64,000 nucleotides of DNA from Vigna angularis (taxonomy: Eukaryota > Streptophyta > Magnoliopsida > Fabales > Fabaceae). Where the stretch lies: the NCBI RefSeq assembly GCF_016808095.1, contig NC_068976.1, positions 17,323,663-17,387,662 on the forward strand. The letters run 5' to 3'. A program made the position numbers and the translations under genes. Positions 16,905-27,586 of the stretch are shown one piece after another. The notes under the pieces were generated by a model. That model saw nothing but the letters and a program-made list of their open reading frames with translations. It had not been told where the DNA came from and searched no databases. Positions within the stretch are counted from its first letter, which is position 1. Each line of letters starts with the position of its first letter.

Positions 16905-17225
16905 TGAAACTTCTTACGGGTTTTTTCTTCATGCACCTCTATAATTTCTAAAATAATCATTTTATCTTTATAAAAGTGGCTTCCGAAGTATTCATTTCAA
17001 AAACCTTCTTATAACAAAAATGATGTAATATTAACAATGAATGTATTTTAGTCTTTTTATTTTTAATATGAGATGCAGTTAGTAATATGGAGGTGCAGGA
17101 AAAAAATCCTTATTAAGTTCGACCCTTGGCCCTAAATATAGAAGCCCGGCCCAATTTGACTTTGGACTTTGCAGGAAAAAAATCCTTATTACTCCCTCCA
17201 CCACCATGTCTTGCTTCCTGCACCT
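16905..17225. repeat. Inverted/direct repeats of a GTGCAGGAAAAAA motif
   Basis: A segment around 16910-16950 (TTCTTACGGGTTTTTTCTTC, then ATGCACCTCTATAATTTC) is the imperfect reverse complement of 17080-17120 (TAATATGGAGGTGCAGGAAA and following A's). The GCAGGAAAAAAATCCTTATT block recurs in direct orientation at about 17173, and the inverted TTCCTGCACCTCCAC form is seen at about 17216. A GGTGCAGGAAAAAGG copy lies further on near 18037. This looks like a decayed non-autonomous element or several nested copies; the family was not identified. Confidence 0.5.
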
Positions 17226-17706
17226 CCACAACTTTTCTTATTTTCAAAACTAACCTTATCTAAATACGGTACCAACTTTGACCATATGTCAATCACTTTT
17301 ACCAAATCCACTTCTTTTTTATTAATATTCACTCTTAAAGCTTAAAGATTAAAGAGGCTAATATGTATATTCTGCACCAAATTCATGCTTATCTTATCTA
17401 CCCAACCACCATGATGTAAGAGTATGTAACGTAGATACCATTTTCGTTCACCTTCAACTTCCTTTATGTTAATATTTCTGTTTCTATGTTTCTCTTATAT
17501 ATACTATGTTTTAAAATATTTTTGTTTTGTATAATTCGGAAATCATTTTTATTTTCAAATTCTACAACCTATTTTTTTTTTATAACTTTTATGTAATTAA
17601 CTTTAGTTTATATAATATAAAAGTAATTTTTTTTTGCATAAAAACCATGGCATGTGGGCCAGTTTAGTTTCTTAACTACGGGGTTGTAGAAAAACAATGA
17701 AGGGAA

Positions 17707-17958
17707 ACGGATGCTCATATCCGTTTGTCATTAAACGGATTCTTATATCCGTAAATGGATGTGCACGTCCGTTTTTTAAACAGAATTTTAAATTATAAAA
17801 ACATAATATATCTATATATTATTAATATAATTAAACTAACTTCATAAATATATAAATAATGTAAAAATTAATAACTCTAAATTAATATTTTGACATTATA
17901 AAATTATTGAGAATTCTTCAATGGATATGAAAATTCGTAAACGGATATCAACATTTGT
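17707..17958. repeat. Five tandem ACGGAT...ATCCGT imperfect palindromes
   Basis: 18-base palindromic units occur at 17707-17724, 17735-17752 and 17755-17772, with weaker copies at 17921-17938 and 17941-17958. Each reads ACGGAT, six bases, ATCCGT or a close variant. The third is ATGGATGTGCACGTCCGT. Copies 4 and 5 abut with a two-base gap. Likely part of a mobile element or a foldback repeat. Confidence 0.6.
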
Positions 17959-18537
17959 TAAAGGTTAAATGATGAAAAGTAATTTTTTTTAATCATCCAA
18001 CTTTGATGTTAACTGAGGATAAATTGAGGATGTGGTGGTGCAGGAAAAAGGACGTGGTGGTGTAGGGAGAAACACTCCACTTCATTTTGTTACTAGGCTA
18101 CAATAGACGAGAGTGTATGTAGAAGAAAAAACGTTCTTTTTCATAAAAAAAAATAATCATATTTTATAAGTGTATCTTTTGACGGATAGACAAAAAAAAT
18201 TCACACTTACATTTTCTTGATAAATAAAACACATTTTTACAAATTAAATTTGACATAACCTGTAATGAACAACGTAATCTAAAATTTGTTTATTTATTCT
18301 CTATACTATAATAATTTATTTGTCGTATATAACAAATTTCCATAACATGGATACATACATTGTTTATTCTTTACAAAAAAGAATACACTTTTGATTCCTT
18401 TAGAAATCTTCAACACTTTTATAATCTATACCTTGAAGGAAAGAAAAAGGGACCCACTTTAATGGAATATATTAGTTTTAAGAGGGCTAATAAATACAAC
18501 AACACTTCTCTCGTTTAACTCTTCCATGCAACTATGG

Positions 18538-18547
18538 CTATAAATAC
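18538..18547 (+). promoter_or_regulatory. TATA box of first GASA gene
   Basis: CTATAAATAC lies 75-84 bases upstream of the chosen ATG at 18622. The position fits a TATA box with a short 5' UTR. The second GASA gene has the same CTATAAATAC string at a similar distance. Confidence 0.65.
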
Positions 18548-18621
18548 AACTACACTTTTTCTCCTCATTCACATAGCAACTCACAAAACCTTTTTCATTC
18601 TCATCTTCAAAACTCACCTTC

Positions 18622-18767
18622 ATGGCCATTTTCAAGGCTCTTCTATTTTCAATTCTCATTTCTCAAATCATTGTAATTCTCGTGGAATCGGATACAATGG
18701 TAAACTTAACTTTTTCCTTTAATATATATACATAGGGTTATAATCTTCTTTCAATTTCATACAAATC

Positions 18768-18816
<49 letters not shown>

Positions 18817-19234
18817 AAACTTTGCTTCTCTATGTCTTTTTTTCCCGACCAATCTTCAAAATTACATGATGTTTTGTTTTCTTAAACATCGCAGGTTATT
18901 ATCAAGAACCCATTAGAACAACCAAGTCCTAGCCCTTCTTCTTCACCTCCAACCATAGGTACAAGTTCTTTAAGTAAACACTAAAGTTAACCTTTGATGT
19001 TACATAGATGATGTTTTAAGAACTTTTTTTCTTTTTTTTTTATGTTACGTAGATTGTGATGGTGAATGCAATAGAAGGTGTCAATTATCATCAAGACCAA
19101 ATCTATGTAAAAGGGCATGTGGAACTTGTTGTGAAAGATGCAATTGTGTGCCTTCGGGTACTAGTGGCCACTATGAAGAATGTCCATGCTATGCAAATTT
19201 GACTACTCATGGTGGAAGACACAAATGTCCTTAA
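18622..19234 (+). CDS. GASA/snakin cysteine-rich secreted peptide, 3 exons
   Basis: Member of the gibberellin-regulated GASA/snakin family: small secreted peptides in the cell wall or apoplast, linked to growth, redox and antimicrobial roles. Exons: 18622-18699, 18895-18958, 19053-19234; 107 aa. Residues 1-21 form a hydrophobic signal peptide (MAIFKALLFSILISQIIVIL). A Pro/Ser-rich linker (EQPSPSPSSSPPTI) follows, then the C-terminal GASA domain with all twelve cysteines in family spacing (CDGEC, RRC, LC, KRAC, GTCC, ERC, NCVP, EECPCY) ending GGRHKCP. The ATG at 18534 lies across the TATA box and leads nowhere. A (TA)n run lies in the first intron. Family certain; paralogue number not assignable. 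Confidence 0.95.
18772..18812. repeat. (TA)n microsatellite in GASA intron 1
   Basis: An uninterrupted AT dinucleotide run of about 41 bases inside the first intron of the plus-strand GASA gene. Confidence 0.9.
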
Positions 19235-19456
19235 ATTAATTACACTAATTAATTGTTTTCTATATATGAATATAAACGTTTGTAATAATTTAGTTTGGTT
19301 GTTATATCTATGCATTTTAGGTGGTGCATAGTTACTTATTACTAAAGTGAAGTTTCTCACTTTGCTTTCTTTTTAAGGTATTTTTCCTCATCTTTCACTC
19401 ATGTCTTAAAGATACAAGAGTAAATAGTTGAATTCATCTTCAAGCATTGTTAACTA

Positions 19457-19460
<4 letters not shown>

Positions 19461-19521
<61 letters not shown>
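19461..19521. repeat. (TA)n microsatellite
   Basis: About 60 bases of uninterrupted TA repeat roughly 230 bases past the stop codon of the first GASA gene. Confidence 0.9.
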
Positions 19522-19525
<4 letters not shown>

Positions 19526-21353
19526 TTCTTTGCTTTAGAGTTAGGGTTAATTAAGTCTTGAGTCTTGAAGAATGTTGATATATTTGTATGAAGTTATGTG
19601 ACCAAATTTGGGGTGAAATGAATGAAGGGAAAGAAAAGCTTAATGTTTAAGGAAAGAAAGAAAAAACATAGGAAACAGGTGGAATGTTGTTTGAGAGAAT
19701 TTATAGGATGGTGAGGTTGAAGTAACCATCATCACATTCCTACATGGGGGCCTAGTAATGTTGGGAACCATAACTGGTGCAGGTTTTTGTCACCCTCACT
19801 CACACACAAATTCTACTCCCAACCTAAATGTTTTTTAATGACTAAAATAAATATTTAAAAAAAAAATTATTTATGTATTGGAAGTTTTATATCATCGATT
19901 AGAAATAAGATCAATTTAAAATATATAAGTAACTGCAAATCTCAAGTTAGTTTTGTGAAATTGAATTAAGTTTAGAATCCATTATTTAACATGATATTAA
20001 AGTCTGATTTAGATTTTATCCTATCAAGATTTCTAATTTGTTAGATATATTTTGAAACTATATAGATATTTGATGTTTGTTTGATATATTTTAAAAAATA
20101 CAATGTCATCTTCTTAAAAATAATGAATAAATGTTTTTTACTTTTTTTAATAAAGCAAATTAGGTAAATGATGATTTTGTTAGCTATATACTTTTCTTTA
20201 TAATAATTTGAAAATTGTGTAAATGATAATTTTGTTAGCTAGCTGTACTTTTCTTTATAATAATAATTTTTTAAAAAAGAGAGACAAATAATGTAAATAT
20301 TTTCATAAGATAAAATTAATTTACACATAAAGTTAAAAATAAATTTTTTGATGAATCATAAGAACTTTTATAAGTTCATTTTTATCATTACAAGGAAAGT
20401 TAATTTGACTTTTTAAAATGTTTGTAGAAAAATTCGTCCTCTTATGTCTTTGTTTACTTCCATTTCTTATAATTTATTTTGGTTTTACTTATCTACTCTT
20501 AGTTTTATCAGATAACATTTCCCATCACAGCACCTCATCCATCATATGTTCATAGAGTTGCAAGACAGGAAAAAATGCAAAGTACACACAATTTCACGTG
20601 TTAGGTTTCGTAACTTTTGCTATGTTCATTGTTGCATTCTCTTGTTGGAATATATAGAAATTTAGCTAAACAATAATCTCTAAAATTCGTTAGCATTTAA
20701 ATTACCATCTTAAAATTTTTATTATTATTCTTGTATTCAACATTTTTTAAATATATGTAAGTTTTATCTCATTACTAATGTTATTAATCTTGAATCAACG
20801 ATGTTAATATGTAACTATTTTAATCAAATGTTTTTAGTGTAAAGGTATAAATATTAGTATATTACCACAATTTTAAAAGTACCAAAATACTTGTTAAAGC
20901 TAAATTAACATATTTTTTAAACGTTAAAACAGTAAAAAAAATGGATTTACGAAAAAAAGAAGAAGATTATTTACTTTTAGATTTGGTGGGTGTAATTAAT
21001 ATCTCCTAATAATTAATAAATTTGGTGCTTATCCACCAACCAAATCTGCTCTTACATGGAAGATTTAATAATAACTAACATGATTTAGACAAGTAACATT
21101 TAATTGGAAATAATTCATTTTGTGAACATGTGATGTTCAGGATTTGTTATGACTCTATTTCTGAAAATTTCTCTATTATTAGCTGAAATTACCAATTTTA
21201 GTGTCTTGTTTAACATTTCTCATGGCATGGTAAATTTTAAATCAATTTCATTGAAAAAGTTTCAAAAAGAAAATATAAAATAATCAGTAGAATGATTACA
21301 ATTAGTTCAATGCATAAATTCCTCATATAATCTTAATCTGGCCCGTACTGCCA

Positions 21354-21457
<104 letters not shown>

Positions 21458-21767
21458 TTTTTTTCAATTTAAAAACTATGGTGATACTAAAATCATAATA
21501 TTCACTCATTTTAAGCATACATGATTATTTTAATTTTACAAATAATTGTTACCATTTAGTAGATTTTTTAAAATATAAAAAATAAAAGGAGAAATATATA
21601 TAAAAGGATAACATAGATTTTCATAATGTTAATATATTGTTGTAGGTAAAATTTTCACGAATTTACTTTTAATATTATTTTAAAATGTCTTTTTGAAGAT
21701 AATATTATATATATATATATATATAAATTTATGTCTATCTTTTATTTAGACTTTTGTTTTAATTATA

Positions 21768-21773
<6 letters not shown>

Positions 21774-21853
<80 letters not shown>
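21774..21853. repeat. (TA)n microsatellite, about 80 bases
   Basis: Perfect TA repeat, following a shorter TA run at 21706-21725. Confidence 0.9.
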
Positions 21854-21856
<3 letters not shown>

Positions 21857-21986
21857 AGAAAAATATGTTTTGCATGGTTGAGGTGAGAGAAAACAATTAA
21901 AATAAAATTAGTATAGTAAAATTCATACAATAAAATATAAAATAGAAGTATATGATTAATGAGTGATAAGGAGACGTGAAAAATAG

Positions 21987-21988
<2 letters not shown>

Positions 21989-22031
<43 letters not shown>
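21989..22031. repeat. (TA)n microsatellite
   Basis: Perfect TA repeat of about 43 bases; the fourth tract within 700 bases. Confidence 0.9.
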
Positions 22032-22036
<5 letters not shown>

Positions 22037-23497
22037 TACAATATGTATTATAATTTTTTTTAAATGATTTTTTTGCTATCTGCATCTGTTACAATAAATG
22101 TATTATTTCTATTTTTATTCTCATCTAAATTGAATCTTAAAATAGAAAGAAAAAAAAGATAAAGTAGAATACGTCAACAATAAGTGAGGTATATATATGT
22201 TCGGAATTGTTCCATGTGTAATTGCCATGCACACAAAAACAAAGCAATAGTTTGGTTGCTTGCATGTGTGAGTCAGCAGCAATCAACATCATCACCGATT
22301 GCTATTTGTCACGTATGTTCGTTTTTAATTTTTCAGCGAATTTTACTTTGGTTTTTAATTTTAGTTTTTGTATTTTTAAGATGATGCTAAATTGTTTTTC
22401 ATCCACTTTTTAACTCGGAGTTAACTTTTTTTAATATAATTCCAGTCAGTTTAACTTATTAAATTAAATTTTATTAAAATTCTAGGAAAAAAATTTCAAT
22501 CAAAATTCTTCTTATAACCTTAATACATATTAATTCTAAACCTTTAAAAAAAATATTACAATTGTTAGGATCGAATTTATATTTTAAGAGATTAAACTGA
22601 AAGGTAATTAAAAAAATGTTAAGCTCTCTCAATTTACAGAAATATACCATATTGAAGAGATCACAAAACATAATCAGATTTACGTTAGGAAAATAATCCA
22701 ACGCTTTTCAACAAATCTTTATTATTTTTATTATCTTTATTATCATCTATTCATAATAGAAAATTATAGCCATAATACAACACACGTGTGCATATCTTTT
22801 TCTTTCAAACCTTGTCATATATCTTCAACGATGCATAAATTAGAATAATTTTTAGAAAAAAAATTATTTAAACGCGTCAGAAACATTAAGCTTCTCCTTT
22901 AAGATTTGACCCATGTTTGTATGGTTTTCAAAGTGTATATATAAAAAACCTTAGTGACAAGCTCTAAAATAAAAACTTTGTATTTTTAAAGATACCTTCG
23001 TTATGCTGAATTCAACAACACCTAGATACTAACAATTTGTTCACTTGAATCGAATTAGGAACGAGTGATTTAATAAATTTAAGAGAATTTTTTTTAATAT
23101 GTGAGATTAATCTCATAAATTTTATTTTCAAATTCATTCTCACTTATCTTTAAATTCACTCAAATAAAAAAAAAATTTATCTCCAAATCCTCTCAAATTC
23201 ATTTCAAATTCATTCAATTATTCTCGTCACTTCGTTTAAGTGAAGAAAGCACCAAAGTTGAATATTAAATACAAAGTCAAATACATAAATTATTATAAAT
23301 AAAATGGCGTAATTCTCACTGATACAAACGATGAAACATTACAACGAAGGCAAGTACAACCTTAACAGAAACTCAACATAGTTCTTAATTTTTGTAGTGT
23401 CTAAATATACATATCCACGTCAAGACTCGATGATTCAACAAGAATTGAAAAAGGGGTTCGATATTTCAGAACGTTATTCTTCACCTTTCACTCAAGA

Positions 23498-23510
23498 ACA
23501 CACACACACA

Positions 23511-23556
<46 letters not shown>
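23498..23556. repeat. Compound (CA)n(TA)n microsatellite
   Basis: A CA run (about 23498-23513) passes directly into about 42 bases of TA. It lies just downstream of the minus-strand GASA gene, probably at the edge of its 3' UTR. Confidence 0.9.
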
Positions 23557-23560
<4 letters not shown>

Positions 23561-23601
23561 TGATGATATAATATATAATATGAAAGAATTGTGCATGAAA
23601 T

Positions 23602-24135
23602 TTAAGGGCACTTGCGTTTGCCACCACGAGTAGTTAAGCTAGCATAGCAGGGACACATTTCTTGGTTTCCAGCAGTACCAGGTGGGACGCAGTTGCAGCG
23701 ACTGCAACAAGTTCCACAAGCTCTTTTGCAGAGACGAGGACGAGATGATAAACGGCACCTCGCACCGCATGCTCCTTTACAGTCTGAACATCAAAATGCA
23801 TATATTCATATACTTTTCTTCATATCTTCAATTTCAAATTATTTAATAAAAAAAATTGTATATATATATATATATGAAGGTTTAATTTAATCAGTTTTTA
23901 TATATATAAATATACCTATCTGCTGAAGAAGAGAACCCTGCGATTGTGCTTGCACCTGCAGTTTCTCAAAACCATGCATAAAGTAGTCAGTTGTTCGTGT
24001 TGTCGTACGTATGATATATATGATTCATGAAGAAAGAAAGCGTTTGAATGTTTGTACCGATTGATTAGCATCAACGAGATGAAGCAGGAGAAGCGAGGCG
24101 AGAAGGGAAGCGAGTATGAGCTTGGAAAGAGCCAT
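23602..24135 (-). CDS. GASA/snakin cysteine-rich secreted peptide, 3 exons
   Basis: Second GASA/snakin family gene. Exons: 24135-24058, 23955-23916, 23783-23602; 99 aa. Signal peptide (MALSKLILASLLASLLLLHL) then VDANQS, a short Gln-rich linker (QAQSQGSLLQQI), then the twelve-cysteine GASA domain (DCKGACGARC, RLCKRACGTCC, SRCNCVPPGT, MCPCYASLTT) ending GGKRKCP. Exon 1 (78 bases), the phase-0 and phase-1 introns and exon 3 (182 bases) match the plus-strand GASA gene 4.4 kb away; only the linker exon differs in length (40 versus 64 bases). The pair is convergent. The linker is less Pro-rich and the domain more basic than in its neighbour, so the two are diverged paralogues and not a recent copy. 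Gene family certain. Confidence 0.96.
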
Positions 24136-24143
24136 GGCTAAAG

Positions 24144-24171
24144 GTGATGATGATGATGATGATGATGATGA
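24144..24171. repeat. (GAT)n trinucleotide repeat in 5' UTR
   Basis: A GAT/ATC trinucleotide run starts 9 bases upstream of the ATG of the minus-strand GASA gene, so it is probably transcribed in the 5' UTR. Confidence 0.8.
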
Positions 24172-24210
24172 AGTTTATGTGTTATTGGAATGAGAAGCAT
24201 GAAGAGAAGG

Positions 24211-24219
24211 TATTTATAG
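24211..24219 (-). promoter_or_regulatory. TATA box of second GASA gene
   Basis: CTATAAATA on the minus strand lies about 76-84 bases upstream of the ATG at 24135, the same motif and nearly the same spacing as in the other GASA gene. Confidence 0.65.
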
Positions 24220-24982
24220 TTGTGTGAGGATAGAAGGTGATAATTGTCATAAATGTGGGAATATGAAAGTGGGGCATGGCGATGTGGTGGAGCATAAGTT
24301 GGCTTTGTGTTAATGACTGGTGAAGGAAATTTGGTAACGAAAACTCAAAAGAGGTATTGGAAGCATCCAGAGGGATATTTTTTTTTATGTCTTTTTCCAG
24401 TTAACACATAATTATTGCATATATTAAAAAGTGTTTAAGTGGGGTTTCATTAATTAAAAAATGAAAAATCATTTGCCTAAAGTTAGACATCCATTGTAAA
24501 ACGATGCAAAACAAGTTTCTTTCTGGGTGAAATATGATAAGTCATTTCAACGATGCTGTAAAAATTTGGCGGCGTGTGGTTTTGGTCAAACCATGTGAGC
24601 TAAGGCAACATAAATTGGTGTTTTTTTTAGGTTTATTAGGATGTTTTGGTCGATGTACTGTTTCTTTGGATATTATTGAGACGATCTCGGTTAATTGAAT
24701 CTGACAATACATGAATATAGAATGTCTATTCATTTAGGAAACATTTTGATTGTGATGTGTGACATAACATTGTATCACATAATTTATGTTTATGTTGGTT
24801 CTAGCTAGGTTGTTGCATTATTGGGGAGGGGAAGATATTGCAAGAATTATGAAAAAAATGTGTGAGGGAAGTTTGATAGATGGTGATATGTGGAATTGGA
24901 TGCATATAAAAAGTGTGTGGAGAAGGAAGAGGAAGTAAGTATGAATAGAAAGTAGGAAAAGGATTGCTGAAGAAAACCTTGA

Positions 24983-25009
24983 CAGCTGTGTGCGGTGGCA
25001 ACACAGCTG
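24983..25009. repeat. Perfect 9-bp inverted repeat
   Basis: CAGCTGTGT, a nine-base GC-rich loop, then ACACAGCTG. Each arm contains the CAGCTG E-box palindrome. The stem does not extend outward, so it is too short for a typical plant microRNA precursor. Confidence 0.6.
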
Positions 25010-25930
25010 GATTATGCTAAAGAAAATGAAAAACTATCATCACATATCACTTACCCCCACCCACTCCAAACTTATCAAGTACTTTCTTTCATGGATTTAT
25101 TATATTTTTGTGTTTATCTTTATCCTAATACATTTAACTAGTTAGTTATCATGTTAGTCCAATTCACATCAAACTCTTTTTTCTTTTTAAATATACATAT
25201 GGGTTTAATTCAATTTCACAGATACAAAAATAATGGTTTATATTGTATTTTCTTTAATATTAAAAAACATTTTAAATTTAAGTTAATTTTATAAAATAGG
25301 ATAAGGAATTTATAATATATCTTTAGTCAAAATATATGTATATCATGAGACTATATATTATCGATGATTTGGTAATGAGTGACAGGTTTAATAAACAATA
25401 AATTTTTAATAACTAGTAAAATAGTACAACAAACAATGATATATTTTATATAACTCTAATACTAAATTGACTTTAAATTTATAATTCAATACTATGATAT
25501 ATTTTACTATGATATTACTTATATAGTATACATTTGTTTTATTTAAATTTTATATAAAATCTCTAATATATAACTGAAGTACAATTTGTAAAAGTGGCCT
25601 GTAATATTTGTTTCGCTTTTTTTTCAAGTGATGTATATCTTAAATTGGAGTTAAAATAAACATAGAGACGAGATTTTATTAAAATAATAAAGAGATTATA
25701 TTACGGGGATTAGTTATAAAATATTATAAATGTTTTTTAATCTTAAATTCATTATTCAATCCCTTTGTTTTTTGAATTTAAATTTTTTTATCACGATTTT
25801 GTTTCTGAGAAACATTTTAAAAGATTAAAGAAAAAAAGTGTATTTGAAAATCAGCCCATAGCATTTGAATATGTGAAAAGCTTTAGGCAAAGGAGAGAAA
25901 GCAAACGGTGAATTTGAGAGGAAAATGTCT

Positions 25931-26062
25931 CTTTAACAAATTTTTTTGATAATTTTTTTACAACAACATATGTGGTAGCTCTGGTCCGTTTTAAATATAC
26001 GAACCAATAAAATAGTGACACATAATTTGTTGTCAAAAAGTTATTAAAAAAAGTTGTTAAAA
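25931..26062. mobile_element. MITE-like element, copy 1
   Basis: About 130 bases with imperfect terminal inverted repeats. The left end reads TTTAACAAATTTTTTTGATA; the right end is the approximate reverse complement of TTTTAACAACTTTTTTTAAT. The core (GTCCGTTTTAAATATACGAA, CCAATAAAATAGTGACACAT) is shared with a second copy about 220 bases on. No target-site duplication was fixed with confidence. Confidence 0.5.
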
Positions 26063-26149
26063 TATCACGGTTCAATTTAAAATGGAATTCCACGTGGTAT
26101 TTTGAGAGTGAAAACTATGGTGTGGGGACAATAATATAAAGAAAATGTA

Positions 26150-26255
26150 TTTTTAACAACTTTGTTTGACAATTTTTTATGTAACAACATTTGGTCCGTT
26201 TCAAATATACGAACCAATAAAATAGTGACACATAATCTGTTGTTAAAATATCATG
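26150..26255. mobile_element. MITE-like element, copy 2 (shortened)
   Basis: Same orientation and core as the copy at 25931-26062 (GTCCGTTTCAAATATACGAA, CCAATAAAATAGTGACACAT), with the right arm shortened. The flank before each copy is also similar, so a local tandem duplication is as likely as two insertions. Confidence 0.5.
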
Positions 26256-27498
26256 GTCCATAATATAAAGGTAGACAATAAATAACAAAAGAGTATGCAA
26301 AAGAAAAAGAGAAAAGGAATAGTAATACATCTGAAAAGAAAAAACACTCTCTTGTAAAGTGTATCTGTTTATTAAATATATGCATAGTCGATCTTTTCAA
26401 ATTTTGAGATCGGAGGTGTTGTTTAAGGTATTACTATACAAATACCACAAACTTAGAGATTAATAGTTTTTTTTTCTTTTTGTTTAAAACTTAATTCATT
26501 ATGCTGCGGTTGTAGAGTTGAGTATTTTAGTTTAATTAATTGGTCTTTAAATAAATTCAAGTTCTATTTATAAATGTCAGTGTATATGCATTCATATAAA
26601 ATATCTTTCAATATCAAAAGATAGAATAATAAATATGTAATTAATATATAATTTATTTTTTCTTTCAAATTACTATTTATAGATTTTATGGTTCGGATGA
26701 TAAGAATAATAAATACATAATTAATTTATAACCTTTTTCTCTCAAATTATTATTTACTTATAGTTTAAACATAAATAATAATGATTTAACTTTCAAGTGG
26801 GATAGTTGTAATTAATTTATTTAAATTTGATCGACCGGTCATAATATTTAGACCGTTTAATGGTTGATCTTTCGACTCATTGTTACCTGTACACATTATT
26901 TCCAACATAATATACTTTTATATCATTGTTATGAGTGATAAATAAATGTCCAAGGAGTAAAAGATACTATCACAAACTTAAACATAAACTTAAAACTCTA
27001 TGTTTCTATATATAAATACGAATTTAAGACGATGAAATTAGGCTGAATGAAAAGTGTATATAAAGAAAATTATTTATATTAATTTACAAAATTAGAAAGG
27101 TCGTTACATGTATTAAAAAAAGTTATATATTAAAATAGAAGTCATTTGTGAAACAAATTGAAAAGAGATTACATATCTATACGCAATTGGGTATTCTTAA
27201 TTTCTTCTTTTGAATGCATTGTTTTTACACGTTATCTCTTAAAACTAGTAAATTTCTGTGTCAATGTTTTCTAATTTTTTTTCCTTTTTTTTACATATTA
27301 AATTTGTGTTAACATTAAAGGCAGTTTTCATGAATTTTTAAGAAAAAAATAATTCTTATGCTGTACAAAAAAATAATGCTTATAAATACCAACTTTAATT
27401 GTCTCAAGTCGATCAGAGTGCTTACCAAATATATATAAATAATGCAACAATGTTATGCAGACATGGATGACAAGAGTTAAGAAACGATTGGCAAAAAT

Positions 27499-27501
<3 letters not shown>

Positions 27502-27582
<81 letters not shown>
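27502..27582. repeat. (TA)n microsatellite, about 81 bases
   Basis: Perfect TA repeat in the 7-kb spacer. Confidence 0.9.

Positions 27583-27586
<4 letters not shown>

Larger units (their letters stand above)
14159..18621. other. Intergenic spacer with repeats, upstream of two divergent genes
   Basis: The first 700 bases are the 5' UTR and promoter of the unrecognised minus-strand gene and include a short GAAGTT tandem repeat (about 14699-14722) and an ATA/ATAATA run near 14590-14612. From about 15000 the sequence is very AT-rich. 16900-18100 carries repeats listed separately: inverted GTGCAGGAAAAAA arms and ACGGAT palindromes. The last 100 bases hold the promoter of the first GASA gene. No coding exon was seen. 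Confidence 0.5.

Noticed and set aside
18534..18722. Alternative upstream ATG for the first GASA gene
   Set aside because: It overlaps the TATA box, runs in another frame from the signal peptide and does not reach the cysteine domain.
24542..24733. 63-codon minus-strand frame in the spacer
   Set aside because: No motif, no neighbours in frame and composition like the spacer.
24983..25009. Inverted repeat considered as a microRNA precursor
   Set aside because: The stem is only nine base pairs and does not extend, too short for a plant pre-miRNA.
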